From an uncultured Anaerolineaceae bacterium (GTDB taxonomy: Bacteria > Chloroflexota > Anaerolineae > Anaerolineales > Anaerolineaceae): a DNA stretch of 6,090 nucleotides. Each line of letters opens with the position of its first letter. The first letter of the stretch is position 1. The notes under the pieces are model-generated. The model saw only the letters and a program-made list of their open reading frames with translations. It made no database searches and was not told where the DNA came from. Where the stretch lies: contig CALCQT010000014.1 of the NCBI GenBank assembly GCA_937894825.1, forward strand, positions 1-6,090, written 5' to 3'. The position numbers and the translations under genes were made by a program. Shown in pieces: positions 1 through 5,539 of this stretch.

Positions 1-100
1 GGCTGTTCTTTACACTTTCTTAAAAAAAGTGACAGGGAGCACAATCATTTGGGCGCAGTAAACAGGGTTTGCGTGCTTGGATGCGTGAAAAATGTAGAAT

Positions 101-140
101 TTGCGGTTCTGTTTTTATCTCTGAGAGAACAGAACCGCAA
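101..140 (-). terminator. Perfect 13-bp hairpin downstream of upp, probable terminator
   Basis: TTGCGGTTCTGTT at 101-113 is the exact reverse complement of AACAGAACCGCAA at 128-140, with a 14-nt loop that itself can form a small CTCT/AGAG stem. It starts 34 nt beyond the upp stop codon, which fits a terminator for upp on the minus strand. The U-tract is weak: on the minus strand the stem is followed by ATTCTACATTTTTC, so the T run begins about eight bases late. A 13-bp perfect stem is very unlikely by chance. It could instead be an mRNA-stabilising 3' hairpin or a bidirectional terminator shared with a gene left of the window. Positions 1-100 hold no gene I can support. Confidence 0.5.
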
Positions 141-174
141 GATGAGACGAAATTAATGCACGCAGGCCCTCAAT

Positions 175-804
175 TTAAAAAACGGTCCCAAATTGGCGAT
201 CGCCGGCGTCTCCCAGTCCTGGGACGATATATCCTTTTTCATTCAGATGATCATCGATTGCGGCAAGGTGAATATCGACATCGGGGTGATGGCTCTGCAG
301 CATTTCAATTCCTTCCGGTGCGCCGATCAGACCGACAAATTTGATCTTCTTTGCACCCCAACGCTTGATAATGTCGGTTGTGGCGACGGCAGAACCGCCG
401 GTTGCCAGCATCGGATCGAGGATGAGGCAGGTGTTAAACGGGTGGTCGGTGGGCAGTTTGTTGTAATATTCGACCGGTTCGAGCGTTTCTTCATTGCGAT
501 AAAAGCCAATATGGAACACGTGAGCATTCGGAATCAGGGACCAGATCCCTTCCACCATGCCGAGCCCGGCCCGCAGGATGGGAATCAGCGCAATGCTTTC
601 ATGCATTTCATGGGCGGTCATTGTGGTGAGCGGTGTCTGAACCTCGACTGGCTGTACAGGCAAATCGCGCGTCGCTTCATAACATAAAAGAGCCCCCAGT
701 TCACTGACCAATTGGCGGAAAACTGTGGGGTTCGTCTTTATATCCCGTAAAAGCGATAGCTTATGTTCAATCAAAGGGTGATTTGTGATTGTTACGGTAG
801 ACAT
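175..804 (-). CDS. upp: Uracil phosphoribosyltransferase (UPRT)
   Basis: This cytoplasmic pyrimidine-salvage enzyme joins uracil to PRPP to give UMP and pyrophosphate. The 209-residue length is normal for the bacterial family. Visible motifs, in order, are ILRAG at residues 76-80, the PRPP-binding loop LILDPMLATGGSA at 127-139 with its acidic residue D130, and the C-terminal uracil-binding signature GYIVPGLGDAGDRQFGT at 191-207. The N-terminal block (NHPLIEHKLSLLRD, from residue 8) is also typical. The start is supported by a GGAGG sequence at 809-813, four bases before the ATG. The gene is monocistronic as far as the window shows: its own promoter lies just upstream and a strong hairpin lies after the stop. 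The C-terminus ends in GTVF, where many homologues end in GTK, a minor variation. The family assignment is secure. No regulatory RNA such as a PyrR-binding leader is visible in the short leader. Confidence 0.97.
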   Translation of the reverse strand: MSTVTITNHPLIEHKLSLLRDIKTNPTVFRQLVSELGALLCYEATRDLPVQPVEVQTPLTTMTAHEMHESIALIPILRAGLGMVEGIWSLIPNAHVFHIGFYRNEETLEPVEYYNKLPTDHPFNTCLILDPMLATGGSAVATTDIIKRWGAKKIKFVGLIGAPEGIEMLQSHHPDVDIHLAAIDDHLNEKGYIVPGLGDAGDRQFGTVF

Positions 805-833
805 TCGACCTCCGTCTGGATAGTTTCGATAAC

Positions 834-864
834 ATTATACCAGCAGTTTTCTTGACGGCGACAA
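834..864 (-). promoter_or_regulatory. upp promoter, extended -10 type
   Basis: On the minus strand TATAAT occupies 839-834 and is preceded by TGG, giving the extended -10 form TGnTATAAT. A weak -35 candidate, TTGTCG, lies at 864-859 with a long 19-nt spacer; the extended -10 would compensate. Transcription would start near 827, leaving a leader of only about 23 nt before the upp ATG at 804, just long enough for the GGAGG site. This is pattern recognition from sequence only. Confidence 0.55.
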
Positions 865-905
865 GGCTGTTTGATTGAGACGCAGTTTAAATGAAGAGGC
901 CGCCT

Positions 906-1121
906 TTTATTTGAGATCCAGGTGTCAAAAGTATTTTTCCCTGGAATATCTCCGAAATGCTTATAGAAATAGCCCCGAATTGTCATGTCGAATCCCGAAA
1001 GGGACGCCAAAGGTGTTCCGTCGGGGCTGAGACATCCTCAACCAAAATCGTAGGTCTGCTGTTTTTCAAAGATCTTTCTCCGGAGAACATCTGACCTGAA
1101 ATGATCATTGAGGGTCTCTCC
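906..1121 (-). pseudogene. Possible protein remnant interrupted by one TGA
   Basis: On the minus strand one frame reads protein-like on both sides of a single TGA at 1040-1038. Before the stop it gives GETLNDHFRSDVLRRKIFEK and then QQTYDFG; after it, SPDGTPLASLSGFDMTIRGY and FYKHFGDIPGKNTFDTWISN. Composition is balanced, with aromatic, charged and glycine residues as in a globular protein, and it lacks the Cys/Arg/Ser-rich look of random frames. I do not recognise the family. Farther along, the same frame runs through the upp promoter, so any coding there cannot be current. Upstream it runs into hairpin sequence. It may be a decayed gene fragment or only a chance open frame; part of it (971-1028) can also fold. 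Confidence is low. Confidence 0.22.
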
Positions 1122-1123
1122 GC

Positions 1124-1152
1124 CCCAAAGATACCTTAGCGGCATCTTTGGG
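1124..1152. repeat. Inverted repeat, 9-bp perfect stem
   Basis: CCCAAAGAT at 1124-1132 pairs exactly with ATCTTTGGG at 1144-1152. After one A/C mismatch, CC (1134-1135) and GG (1141-1142) can extend the stem, closing a five-base loop (TTAGC). Neither strand has a T run directly after the stem, so it is not a standard terminator. It lies 140 nt downstream of clpB and next to a second, larger hairpin at 1172-1212. Its role is unknown. Confidence 0.45.
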
Positions 1153-1171
1153 AGTCGAGATGACAAGTTCA

Positions 1172-1212
1172 TTGTTGTGATCTTGTGCGCAACGCATACA
1201 GAATCACAACAA
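1172..1212. repeat. Composite 41-nt hairpin downstream of clpB
   Basis: TTGTTGTGAT at 1172-1181 pairs perfectly with ATCACAACAA at 1203-1212. Inside it, TGCG (1186-1189) pairs with CGCA (1193-1196) around a three-base CAA loop, and two further pairs (G-U, then U-A) extend the inner stem. This gives two helices separated by a small internal loop. On the plus strand the hairpin is followed by CTTTTCC, a poor U-tract; on the minus strand no T run follows. It could end or stabilise the clpB mRNA 3' end, which lies 80 nt away, or belong to a separate RNA. Confidence 0.5.
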
Positions 1213-1291
1213 CTTTTCCGATAATTGGACACTTTTACTTTTGTGCCCTGACAATTTATAAAACAGCCTCACAGTCAAATGATTTTTGGGC

Positions 1292-3664
1292 TTATTTTTT
1301 GGAGAAAATCAGCCTGTTTTGTTCGTCATCAAGATTTGCGATCACGGTATCGCCCGGGTTGAAAGTTCCATCCAGTATCTCAATGGCTAACGGGTCCTGC
1401 AGCTTTTGCTGAATAGCGCGTTTCAGCGGACGCGCGCCATATTCGATGTCCGTACCGGCATCCACCAGAAAATCTTCCGCCTCAGGCGATAATTCAAGAT
1501 GAATATCCTTTTGCGCCAATAATTCAGAGACCTTTTCCAGCTGAATCTTGACAATCTGATGCAGATCGGCCGTTGTCAAGGGATGGAACACGACGATCTC
1601 ATCCAGGCGGTTCAGGAATTCCGGACGGAATGTCATCTGCAGTACACGGTTGATTGCCTCCCGGCTGACGGCCTGATCCGTGTTCATCCACAGTTCCGAT
1701 CCTGCGTTGGAAGTCATGATAATGACCGTGTTGCGAAAATCAACCGTTCGCCCCTGACCGTCAGTCAGTCGTCCGTCATCCAACACCTGGAGCAACACGT
1801 TGAACACTTCGCTGTGCGCTTTCTCAATTTCGTCAAACAGTACGACACTGTATGGTCGTCTGCGAACGGATTCGGTCAATTGACCGCCTTCCTCATAACC
1901 GACGTATCCCGGAGGCGCACCAATCAGACGGGAGACAGTGTGCTTCTCCTGATATTCGCTCATATCGATGCGGATCATGGCTTTTTCATCGTCGAACAGG
2001 AAGGCCGCCAGCGCTTTGGCCAGTTCGGTTTTCCCGACTCCGGTCGGTCCAAGGAAGATGAACGACCCGATCGGGCGGTTGGGATCCTGCAGCCCGGCGC
2101 GGGAGCGGCGAATCGCGTTGCTCACGGCTCGAACCGCTTCGTCCTGCCCGACCACGCGCAGATGCAGACGATCCTCAATGTGAACCAACTTCTGCTTTTC
2201 GCTTTCCATCAGGCGGGAAACCGGGATACCGGTCCATTTCGCGACTACCTGGGCGATCTCTTCTTCATCCACCTCTTCCTTCAGCAGAGCGCCATTCTGC
2301 TGGAGTGATTTCAGTTTGTCTTCGGCCTGGTCTCTTTCCTTCTCGAGTGCGGGTAACTCCCCATAACGCAGCCGTGCGGCTTGTTCCAGATTGTTGTAGC
2401 GTTCAGCCTGTTCGATTTGGATGTTGACCTGCTCCAGTTTTTCCTTGATCGTGCGCAACTTCAGGATGGCGTCCTTTTCTGTGTGCCACTGGGCGGCAAG
2501 CTGGTCTCCCTGTTCTTTCAGGTTGGACAGATCCTGCTCCAATTTATTCAGACGTTCTTTCGAAGCTTTGTCATGCTCTTTTTGCAGCGCCTGCTTTTCG
2601 ATTTCTAACTGCATGATCTGTCGATCCACGTCGTCCAGGGCCTGCGGCTTGGAGTCGATTTCCGTCCGCAGCCGGGCGGCAGCTTCATCGATCAGGTCGA
2701 TGGCCTTGTCCGGCAGGTGACGATCGGTGATATAGCGGTTGGAGAGCGTCGCGGCTGCGATTACGGCCGGATCGGTGATCCGCACCCCATGATGCACTTC
2801 ATAGCGCTGTTTCAATCCGCGCAGAATGCTGATGGTGTCCTCAATGCTGGGTTCGCTGACCAGCACGGTCTGGAAACGGCGTTCCAGAGCGGCGTCTTTT
2901 TCGATATATTTGCGATATTCGTCCAACGTGGTTGCGCCGATCAGGTGTAATTCGCCGCGAGCCAGCATCGGTTTGATCATGTTGCCCGCGTCCATGGCCC
3001 CTTCAGCCGCGCCCGCGCCGACGATGGTGTGCATTTCGTCGATGAAGAGAATGATTTCTCCGTCGGATTCAGTGACTTCTTTCAGAACGGCCTTAAGCCG
3101 CTCCTCGAATTCACCGCGGAATTTCGCCCCGGCGACCATCGCAGACATGTCCAACTGGACAATGCGCTTGTTCTTCAGACCCTCGGGCACGTCGCCTTTG
3201 ACGATCCGCTGCGCCAGTCCTTCGACGACGGCTGTTTTCCCGACGCCGGGATCCCCAATCAGCGCCGGATTGTTCTTGGTCCGACGGGACAGAATTTGGA
3301 TGGTGCGGCGAATTTCATCGTCCCGGCCAATGACAGGATCCAGTTTTCCCTGGCGCGCGATTGCGGTCAGGTCGCGGCCAAATTTTTCCAGTGACTGGTA
3401 TGTGTCTTCCGGATTCTGGTTGGTGACGCGCTGGCGTCCACGGATTTTCATCAGCGCTTTGAGAATGGTGTCCTTTGTCAGGCCAAACTGGCTAAGTTTT
3501 TTCCCTTCAACGCTGTCACAAAGTGCGAGCAGCAGATGTTCGGTCGAGACATATTCGTCCTGCATGCCTTTGGCAGTTTGTGAAGACGTCTGCGGTGGTG
3601 CGGGAGGCGCCGAGCGATCCGCTGCCGCCGTATACTTTTGGCCGGCTCTCCAGATCTTTTTCAA
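1292..3664 (-). CDS. clpB: ClpB chaperone (Hsp100 disaggregase), main part, out of frame with its N-terminus
   Basis: ClpB is a cytoplasmic AAA+ hexamer that threads aggregated proteins through its pore together with DnaK. Numbering here assumes a restored 857-residue protein, the length of E. coli ClpB. Visible are the second N-domain repeat ([13 protein letters not shown], from 103), Walker A GDPGVGKT (204-211), Walker B ILFIDE (272-277), the first pore-loop aromatic F249 in [12 protein letters not shown], and the arginine pair after ALE (329-330). A long coiled-coil middle domain spans about 407-527. The second AAA module has Walker A GPTGVGKT (606-613), Walker B VVLFDE (674-679), pore-loop Y654 in GYVGY, and sensor-2 GARPLKR (809-815). 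The middle domain and the lack of an evident ClpP-binding loop identify ClpB and argue against ClpA, ClpC or ClpX. The frame is open to 3664, but authentic ClpB sequence begins only near 3574; the residues before that are out-of-frame translation of the upstream half. An internal ATG at 3451 could start a form without the N-domain. Confidence 0.93.
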   Translation of the reverse strand: MKKIWRAGQKYTAAADRSAPPAPPQTSSQTAKGMQDEYVSTEHLLLALCDSVEGKKLSQFGLTKDTILKALMKIRGRQRVTNQNPEDTYQSLEKFGRDLTAIARQGKLDPVIGRDDEIRRTIQILSRRTKNNPALIGDPGVGKTAVVEGLAQRIVKGDVPEGLKNKRIVQLDMSAMVAGAKFRGEFEERLKAVLKEVTESDGEIILFIDEMHTIVGAGAAEGAMDAGNMIKPMLARGELHLIGATTLDEYRKYIEKDAALERRFQTVLVSEPSIEDTISILRGLKQRYEVHHGVRITDPAVIAAATLSNRYITDRHLPDKAIDLIDEAAARLRTEIDSKPQALDDVDRQIMQLEIEKQALQKEHDKASKERLNKLEQDLSNLKEQGDQLAAQWHTEKDAILKLRTIKEKLEQVNIQIEQAERYNNLEQAARLRYGELPALEKERDQAEDKLKSLQQNGALLKEEVDEEEIAQVVAKWTGIPVSRLMESEKQKLVHIEDRLHLRVVGQDEAVRAVSNAIRRSRAGLQDPNRPIGSFIFLGPTGVGKTELAKALAAFLFDDEKAMIRIDMSEYQEKHTVSRLIGAPPGYVGYEEGGQLTESVRRRPYSVVLFDEIEKAHSEVFNVLLQVLDDGRLTDGQGRTVDFRNTVIIMTSNAGSELWMNTDQAVSREAINRVLQMTFRPEFLNRLDEIVVFHPLTTADLHQIVKIQLEKVSELLAQKDIHLELSPEAEDFLVDAGTDIEYGARPLKRAIQQKLQDPLAIEILDGTFNPGDTVIANLDDEQNRLIFSKK

Positions 3665-3854
3665 CCTCTGCCAGCAGTCCGCTGACGCTGCCGGATACCT
3701 GTGTTACGATGGCGGATACGGTTCCTTCCTGTTGCCGCAGTAACGCCAGAAGCAGATGTGCCGGTTCGATGCTCTGGTGTGAGAATTCAAGCGCGATCTG
3801 CTGGGATTGGCTGACTGCTTCCTGTGCTTTTTGTGTGTATTTTTCAAAATTCAT
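3516..3854 (-). CDS. clpB: ClpB N-terminal fragment, first half of the N-domain, then frameshift
   Basis: This frame holds the true start of clpB. It begins [14 protein letters not shown], the usual ClpB N-terminus, and continues through the first Clp N-domain repeat ([20 protein letters not shown], 29-48 in this frame) to [10 protein letters not shown] near residue 93. It then loses the ClpB pattern and stops at 3516, giving a 112-residue product. An ATG two codons upstream (3860) is in frame, but it lies one base from the ribosome binding site AAAGGAG (3862-3868). The second ATG (3854) has an ideal seven-base spacing and matches family starts, so I chose it. The rest of the protein continues in the +1 frame. 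If the break is real, this fragment is unlikely to be functional alone. Confidence 0.85.
   Translation of the reverse strand: MNFEKYTQKAQEAVSQSQQIALEFSHQSIEPAHLLLALLRQQEGTVSAIVTQVSGSVSGLLAEVEKDLESRPKVYGGSGSLGASRTTADVFTNCQRHAGRICLDRTSAARTL
3560..3581 (-). other. clpB: Frame break within clpB
   Basis: The upstream frame is ClpB-like through VF (3587-3582), and the downstream frame is ClpB-like from DEY (3559-3551). The 22 bases between them do not fill a whole number of codons, so the ribosome would need to skip one base to join the halves. In E. coli ClpB the corresponding interval (between RVL and DNF) is 11 residues, or 33 bases. About 11 bases therefore appear to be missing, and adding 11 gives a protein of exactly 857 residues. 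Both flanks are otherwise clean, so the lesion is recent or an assembly error. Confidence 0.85.
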
Positions 3855-3861
3855 ATTCATG

Positions 3862-3868
3862 CTCCTTT
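3862..3868 (-). promoter_or_regulatory. Ribosome binding site that decides the clpB start
   Basis: On the minus strand AAAGGAG reads from 3868 to 3862. It is one base from the first ATG (3860) and seven bases from the second (3854). Only the second spacing is suitable for initiation, and it also gives the family-typical N-terminus MNFEKY. Confidence 0.8.
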
Positions 3869-3972
3869 GTGGACCGTATGGACAAATGCGTCTTGTGTGT
3901 CAGACATTGCGGAGAGTTTGTTTCTATTCTCCTCTGCTGACGGATCAGCCCTTTTTCTTATTTTTTGTTTAC

Positions 3973-3988
3973 AATTACGGTAATTATA
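3973..3988 (-). promoter_or_regulatory. clpB -10 box overlapped by a palindrome (candidate operator)
   Basis: On the minus strand a consensus TATAAT lies at 3988-3983. Overlapping it is the perfect palindrome AATTAC-N-GTAATT at 3973-3985, which would cover the -10 to start-site region, a usual place for repressor binding. Predicted transcription starts near 3976, giving a leader of about 120 nt before clpB. No convincing -35 hexamer was found at 16-18 nt, so an activator or a different sigma factor is possible. No CIRCE (TTAGCACTC inverted repeat) or HAIR element is present, so HrcA or HspR control is not supported. The palindrome may also affect the divergent nucleotide pyrophosphohydrolase gene. 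Confidence 0.45.
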
Positions 3989-4093
3989 GGATCAGTTTTG
4001 ATAATATCGTGTCGGAAATTTCTATGAATAAAGTTAATATCATCACAATTGGATGGGAGCGGACGATCTCCCGCTGCATTGGTGGAGGAAAAG

Positions 4094-4099
4094 AAGGAG
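4094..4099 (+). promoter_or_regulatory. Ribosome binding site of the MazG-like gene
   Basis: AAGGAG at 4094-4099 precedes two consecutive ATG codons. The one at 4106 has six bases of spacing, the one at 4103 only three. This favours 4106 and excludes the upstream in-frame TTG at 4049, which has no such site. Confidence 0.75.
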
Positions 4100-4105
4100 A
4101 GGATG

Positions 4106-4447
4106 ATGACAATCTGCAAAACCCTGAATGAATATCAGGAGCTATGCCTGCGTACGGCGACGGTCCCGATGGATGAAAAGACGATGCATCTGACCTGGTC
4201 GCTGGCGCTGGCCGGCGAAGTCGGCGAGCTGGCGAACCGGACGAAGAAAGTTTTTCTGCACGGCCACCCTTATGATCAGGATGCAGTTATTGAGGAGTTG
4301 GGCGATATTCTGTGGTATGTAGCTGTCTACGCTCATGATCTCGGCGTGGATCTGCAGTCGGTAGCGGAGCGGAATGTGATGAAGCTGGCACAGCGGTATC
4401 CGGATGGGTTTAGTTCGGAGGCCAGTCTGCACCGTGACGAGGAGTAA
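4106..4447 (+). CDS. MazG-like nucleotide pyrophosphohydrolase, short single-domain type
   Basis: The 113-residue protein belongs to the all-alpha NTP pyrophosphatase superfamily, which hydrolyses nucleoside triphosphates to monophosphates and pyrophosphate in the cytoplasm using Mg2+ ions. The metal-binding pattern is visible: E38-x-x-E41 in LALAGEVGELANRTKK, followed by E64-x-x-D67 in VIEELGDILWYVAVYA. The conserved tail NVMKLAQRYPDGFS (residues 90-103) is typical of a short MazG-like subgroup. Full MazG has two such domains and is over twice as long, so I give no gene symbol. The substrate is not readable from sequence; house-cleaning of abnormal nucleotides is the usual proposal. The gene is divergent from clpB and convergent with the secreted-protein gene, with no operon partner in the window. 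A small GGGAG/CTCCC hairpin (4055-4072) lies in its leader. No clear promoter was identified. ATG 4103 is a possible alternative start. Confidence 0.88.
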   Translation: MTICKTLNEYQELCLRTATVPMDEKTMHLTWSLALAGEVGELANRTKKVFLHGHPYDQDAVIEELGDILWYVAVYAHDLGVDLQSVAERNVMKLAQRYPDGFSSEASLHRDEE

Positions 4448-4454
4448 TTATTCA

Positions 4455-4487
4455 CTTTTTCGATCCGCGCCCGCAGTCGCGAAAAAG
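4455..4487. terminator. Inverted repeat between convergent genes, weak bidirectional terminator candidate
   Basis: CTTTTTCG at 4455-4462 pairs exactly with CGAAAAAG at 4480-4487 around a GC-rich 17-base interior that contains CGCG on both sides. It fills most of the 51-nt gap between two convergent stop codons, the right place for a shared terminator. Against this, the T run lies inside the stem on both strands and is not after it, and an 8-bp repeat at this distance can arise by chance. The call rests mainly on position. Confidence 0.35.
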
Positions 4488-4498
4488 GATCCAATACC

Positions 4499-5539
4499 TT
4501 AATAGCAGCCGTTCGGGTCCAGCAACAAGGTTTCTCCCTGTCCGTGGGATAACCCATAGGCGCCATACCAGCCGTAAATCAACATGCTTGCCTTTCCGAC
4601 TGTTGCCTTCGAATTGGGATATTCGTTGTATCCGCCGCAGTAGACTTCATTTGCGTTGCCGTTGAGAATCACGGTTGCGTGGTTAACAATCGTTTCGCCA
4701 TAAATCGTACGTCCGCCGGCAAAAACGCGGTTAACCTTGCCATTGATGATGACCAGTGCGTTGTCTACGGTCGAACTGTGCCCGTCACGGTCCGATTGCC
4801 CGCCGGCATAAACCCACCATGCGGAACCATTGATTATGATCACGCTTTGCGGGGATCGGACGTTGTGCCCGGCATAGGTGTTAACGCCGCCCATGATCAT
4901 ACTTTTCTCCGCGATTTCGACTTCGGTTTCGATGATCAATGGAACGCCATTGCAGAAAAGCCAGATGGAACGGCCGGCAGGCCGGACCGTTCTGTGTTCG
5001 CCGGTGTTGGATGCGATGCGCAGGACCGTGATTCCCTTATTGAAAGGAATTCCAAACCCATCCGCCGGTTCTTCCGTGTCGCTGGTCAGGTAGAGCACGA
5101 CTTCGCCGGGGTTGTCGGGGATGTTTTTTAAAGCTTCCGCGATAGTTGGGTATGTTCCATGATTTCCAACGAATATTTCGGTCAACCGGTTGGTCTTCGG
5201 TTTGTCCCAGACCGGCGGCGGACCATTGGGGACAGGTGGCTGTACGTAAGCGGGGAAGTTCTGCTGATTCACTGGCCCTGAGTAGCCATAGACCGGCGTC
5301 GGTGTCGGAAAGAAGGGCGAATTTTGGCTGCCCCATGTCATCATTGTGCTGACTGGAGCCGGCGTCGGTTGCGATTGTTGCCCCATTTGCGCTTCTAAGG
5401 CTTGCTTCGTCGCCTGGAGTTTCAAAATGGTGAGCTGCAGCTCCAACGCCTGGTTAGTGGCTTGGAGATCCTGGCCTGAGACAAAAATCACATTGATGAG
5501 TATGATCAATACGGTTAGCAGGAGGCTTATTTTTTTCAT
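4499..5539 (-). CDS. Secreted protein with coiled coil, Pro-rich linker and beta-repeat domain, function unknown
   Basis: I do not recognise a named family for this 346-residue protein. A signal peptide is clear: MKK, a hydrophobic stretch at 5-20 and a likely cut after SG (22), with no lipobox cysteine. Residues 25-54 form a short Gln/Leu/Ala-rich coiled coil containing the motif LQAT(N/K)QALE twice (25-33, 41-49). A Pro/Gln/Thr linker (about 55-117) includes PTPAP and PTPTP. From residue 120 a beta-rich domain starts with EIFVGNHGTYPTIAEALKNI, like the opening of many beta-helix proteins. It continues with at least three repeats (232-316) of hydrophobic-NG-x(4)-V-Y/F-x-GG. The protein ends in GCY with no visible cell-wall or membrane anchor. 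AGAGG at 5545-5549, five bases before the ATG, supports the start. Beta-helix folding and a surface or matrix role are inferences; no catalytic residues could be assigned. Confidence 0.8.
   Translation of the reverse strand: MKKISLLLTVLIILINVIFVSGQDLQATNQALELQLTILKLQATKQALEAQMGQQSQPTPAPVSTMMTWGSQNSPFFPTPTPVYGYSGPVNQQNFPAYVQPPVPNGPPPVWDKPKTNRLTEIFVGNHGTYPTIAEALKNIPDNPGEVVLYLTSDTEEPADGFGIPFNKGITVLRIASNTGEHRTVRPAGRSIWLFCNGVPLIIETEVEIAEKSMIMGGVNTYAGHNVRSPQSVIIINGSAWWVYAGGQSDRDGHSSTVDNALVIINGKVNRVFAGGRTIYGETIVNHATVILNGNANEVYCGGYNEYPNSKATVGKASMLIYGWYGAYGLSHGQGETLLLDPNGCY
4592..4846 (-). repeat. Three tandem 27-29 residue protein repeats in the secreted protein
   Basis: The units are residues 232-260 (SVIIINGSAWWVYAGG, then a variable loop and STVDN), 261-287 (ALVIINGKVNRVFAGG, loop, TIVNH) and 288-316 (ATVILNGNANEVYCGG, loop, ATVGK). 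Each has a beta-strand ending in NG, then V-Y/F-x-GG, a variable loop, and a T-V/I-V/x segment. A degenerate copy precedes them (about 205-231, with MGG at 216-218), and a partial one follows (from 317, ASMLIYG). The spacing fits one turn or so of a beta solenoid. Confidence 0.7.

Larger units (their letters stand above)
805..1291. other. Gene-free interval between upp and clpB
   Basis: This 487-nt stretch lies between the start of upp and the end of clpB, both on the minus strand. It contains the upp promoter, a possible gene remnant (906-1121) and two long inverted repeats (1124-1152 and 1172-1212), each listed separately. No complete, convincing coding region was seen on either strand, and no tRNA or rRNA was recognised. 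No canonical clpB terminator with a U-tract directly after a GC-rich stem is evident in the first 80 nt after its stop codon. Confidence 0.6.

Noticed and set aside
13..31. CACTTT/AAAGTG inverted repeat near the left edge
   Set aside because: Six-base stems around an A-rich loop are common by chance and no gene context supports it.
193..687. A 164-codon plus-strand open frame opposite upp
   Set aside because: It is antisense to the conserved UPRT motifs, so it is a shadow of upp.
971..1028. A riboswitch (c-di-GMP type) or a truncated tRNA
   Set aside because: GGGACGCCAAAGG resembles part of the c-di-GMP riboswitch only superficially, and the remaining consensus is absent. For a tRNA the length is wrong and no T-arm precedes the acceptor stem. 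No plus-strand gene follows.
1262..1290. AGCC...GGCT followed by TTTT just after the clpB stop as a terminator
   Set aside because: The stem is only 4 bp with a loop near 20 nt; too weak to call.
1559..2308. A 249-codon plus-strand open frame opposite clpB
   Set aside because: It lies wholly antisense to the second AAA module and middle domain, and no family is recognisable.
2826..3743. A long plus-strand open frame (305 codons) opposite clpB
   Set aside because: It is antisense to conserved ClpB AAA+ sequence, and its Ser/Arg-rich composition is typical of a shadow frame.
3858..3860. Upstream ATG as the clpB start
   Set aside because: It is only one base from the ribosome binding site; the ATG at 3854 has proper spacing and the family-typical N-terminus.
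3936..3960. GCTGA-CGGA-TCAGC hairpin followed by a T-rich run on the plus strand, terminator-like
   Set aside because: The stem has only 5 bp and no plus-strand gene ends here; it lies in the clpB leader on the other strand.
3861..4048. CIRCE or HAIR heat-shock operator upstream of clpB
   Set aside because: I looked for TTAGCACTC/GAGTGCTAA and CTTGAGT/ACTCAAG pairs and found none.
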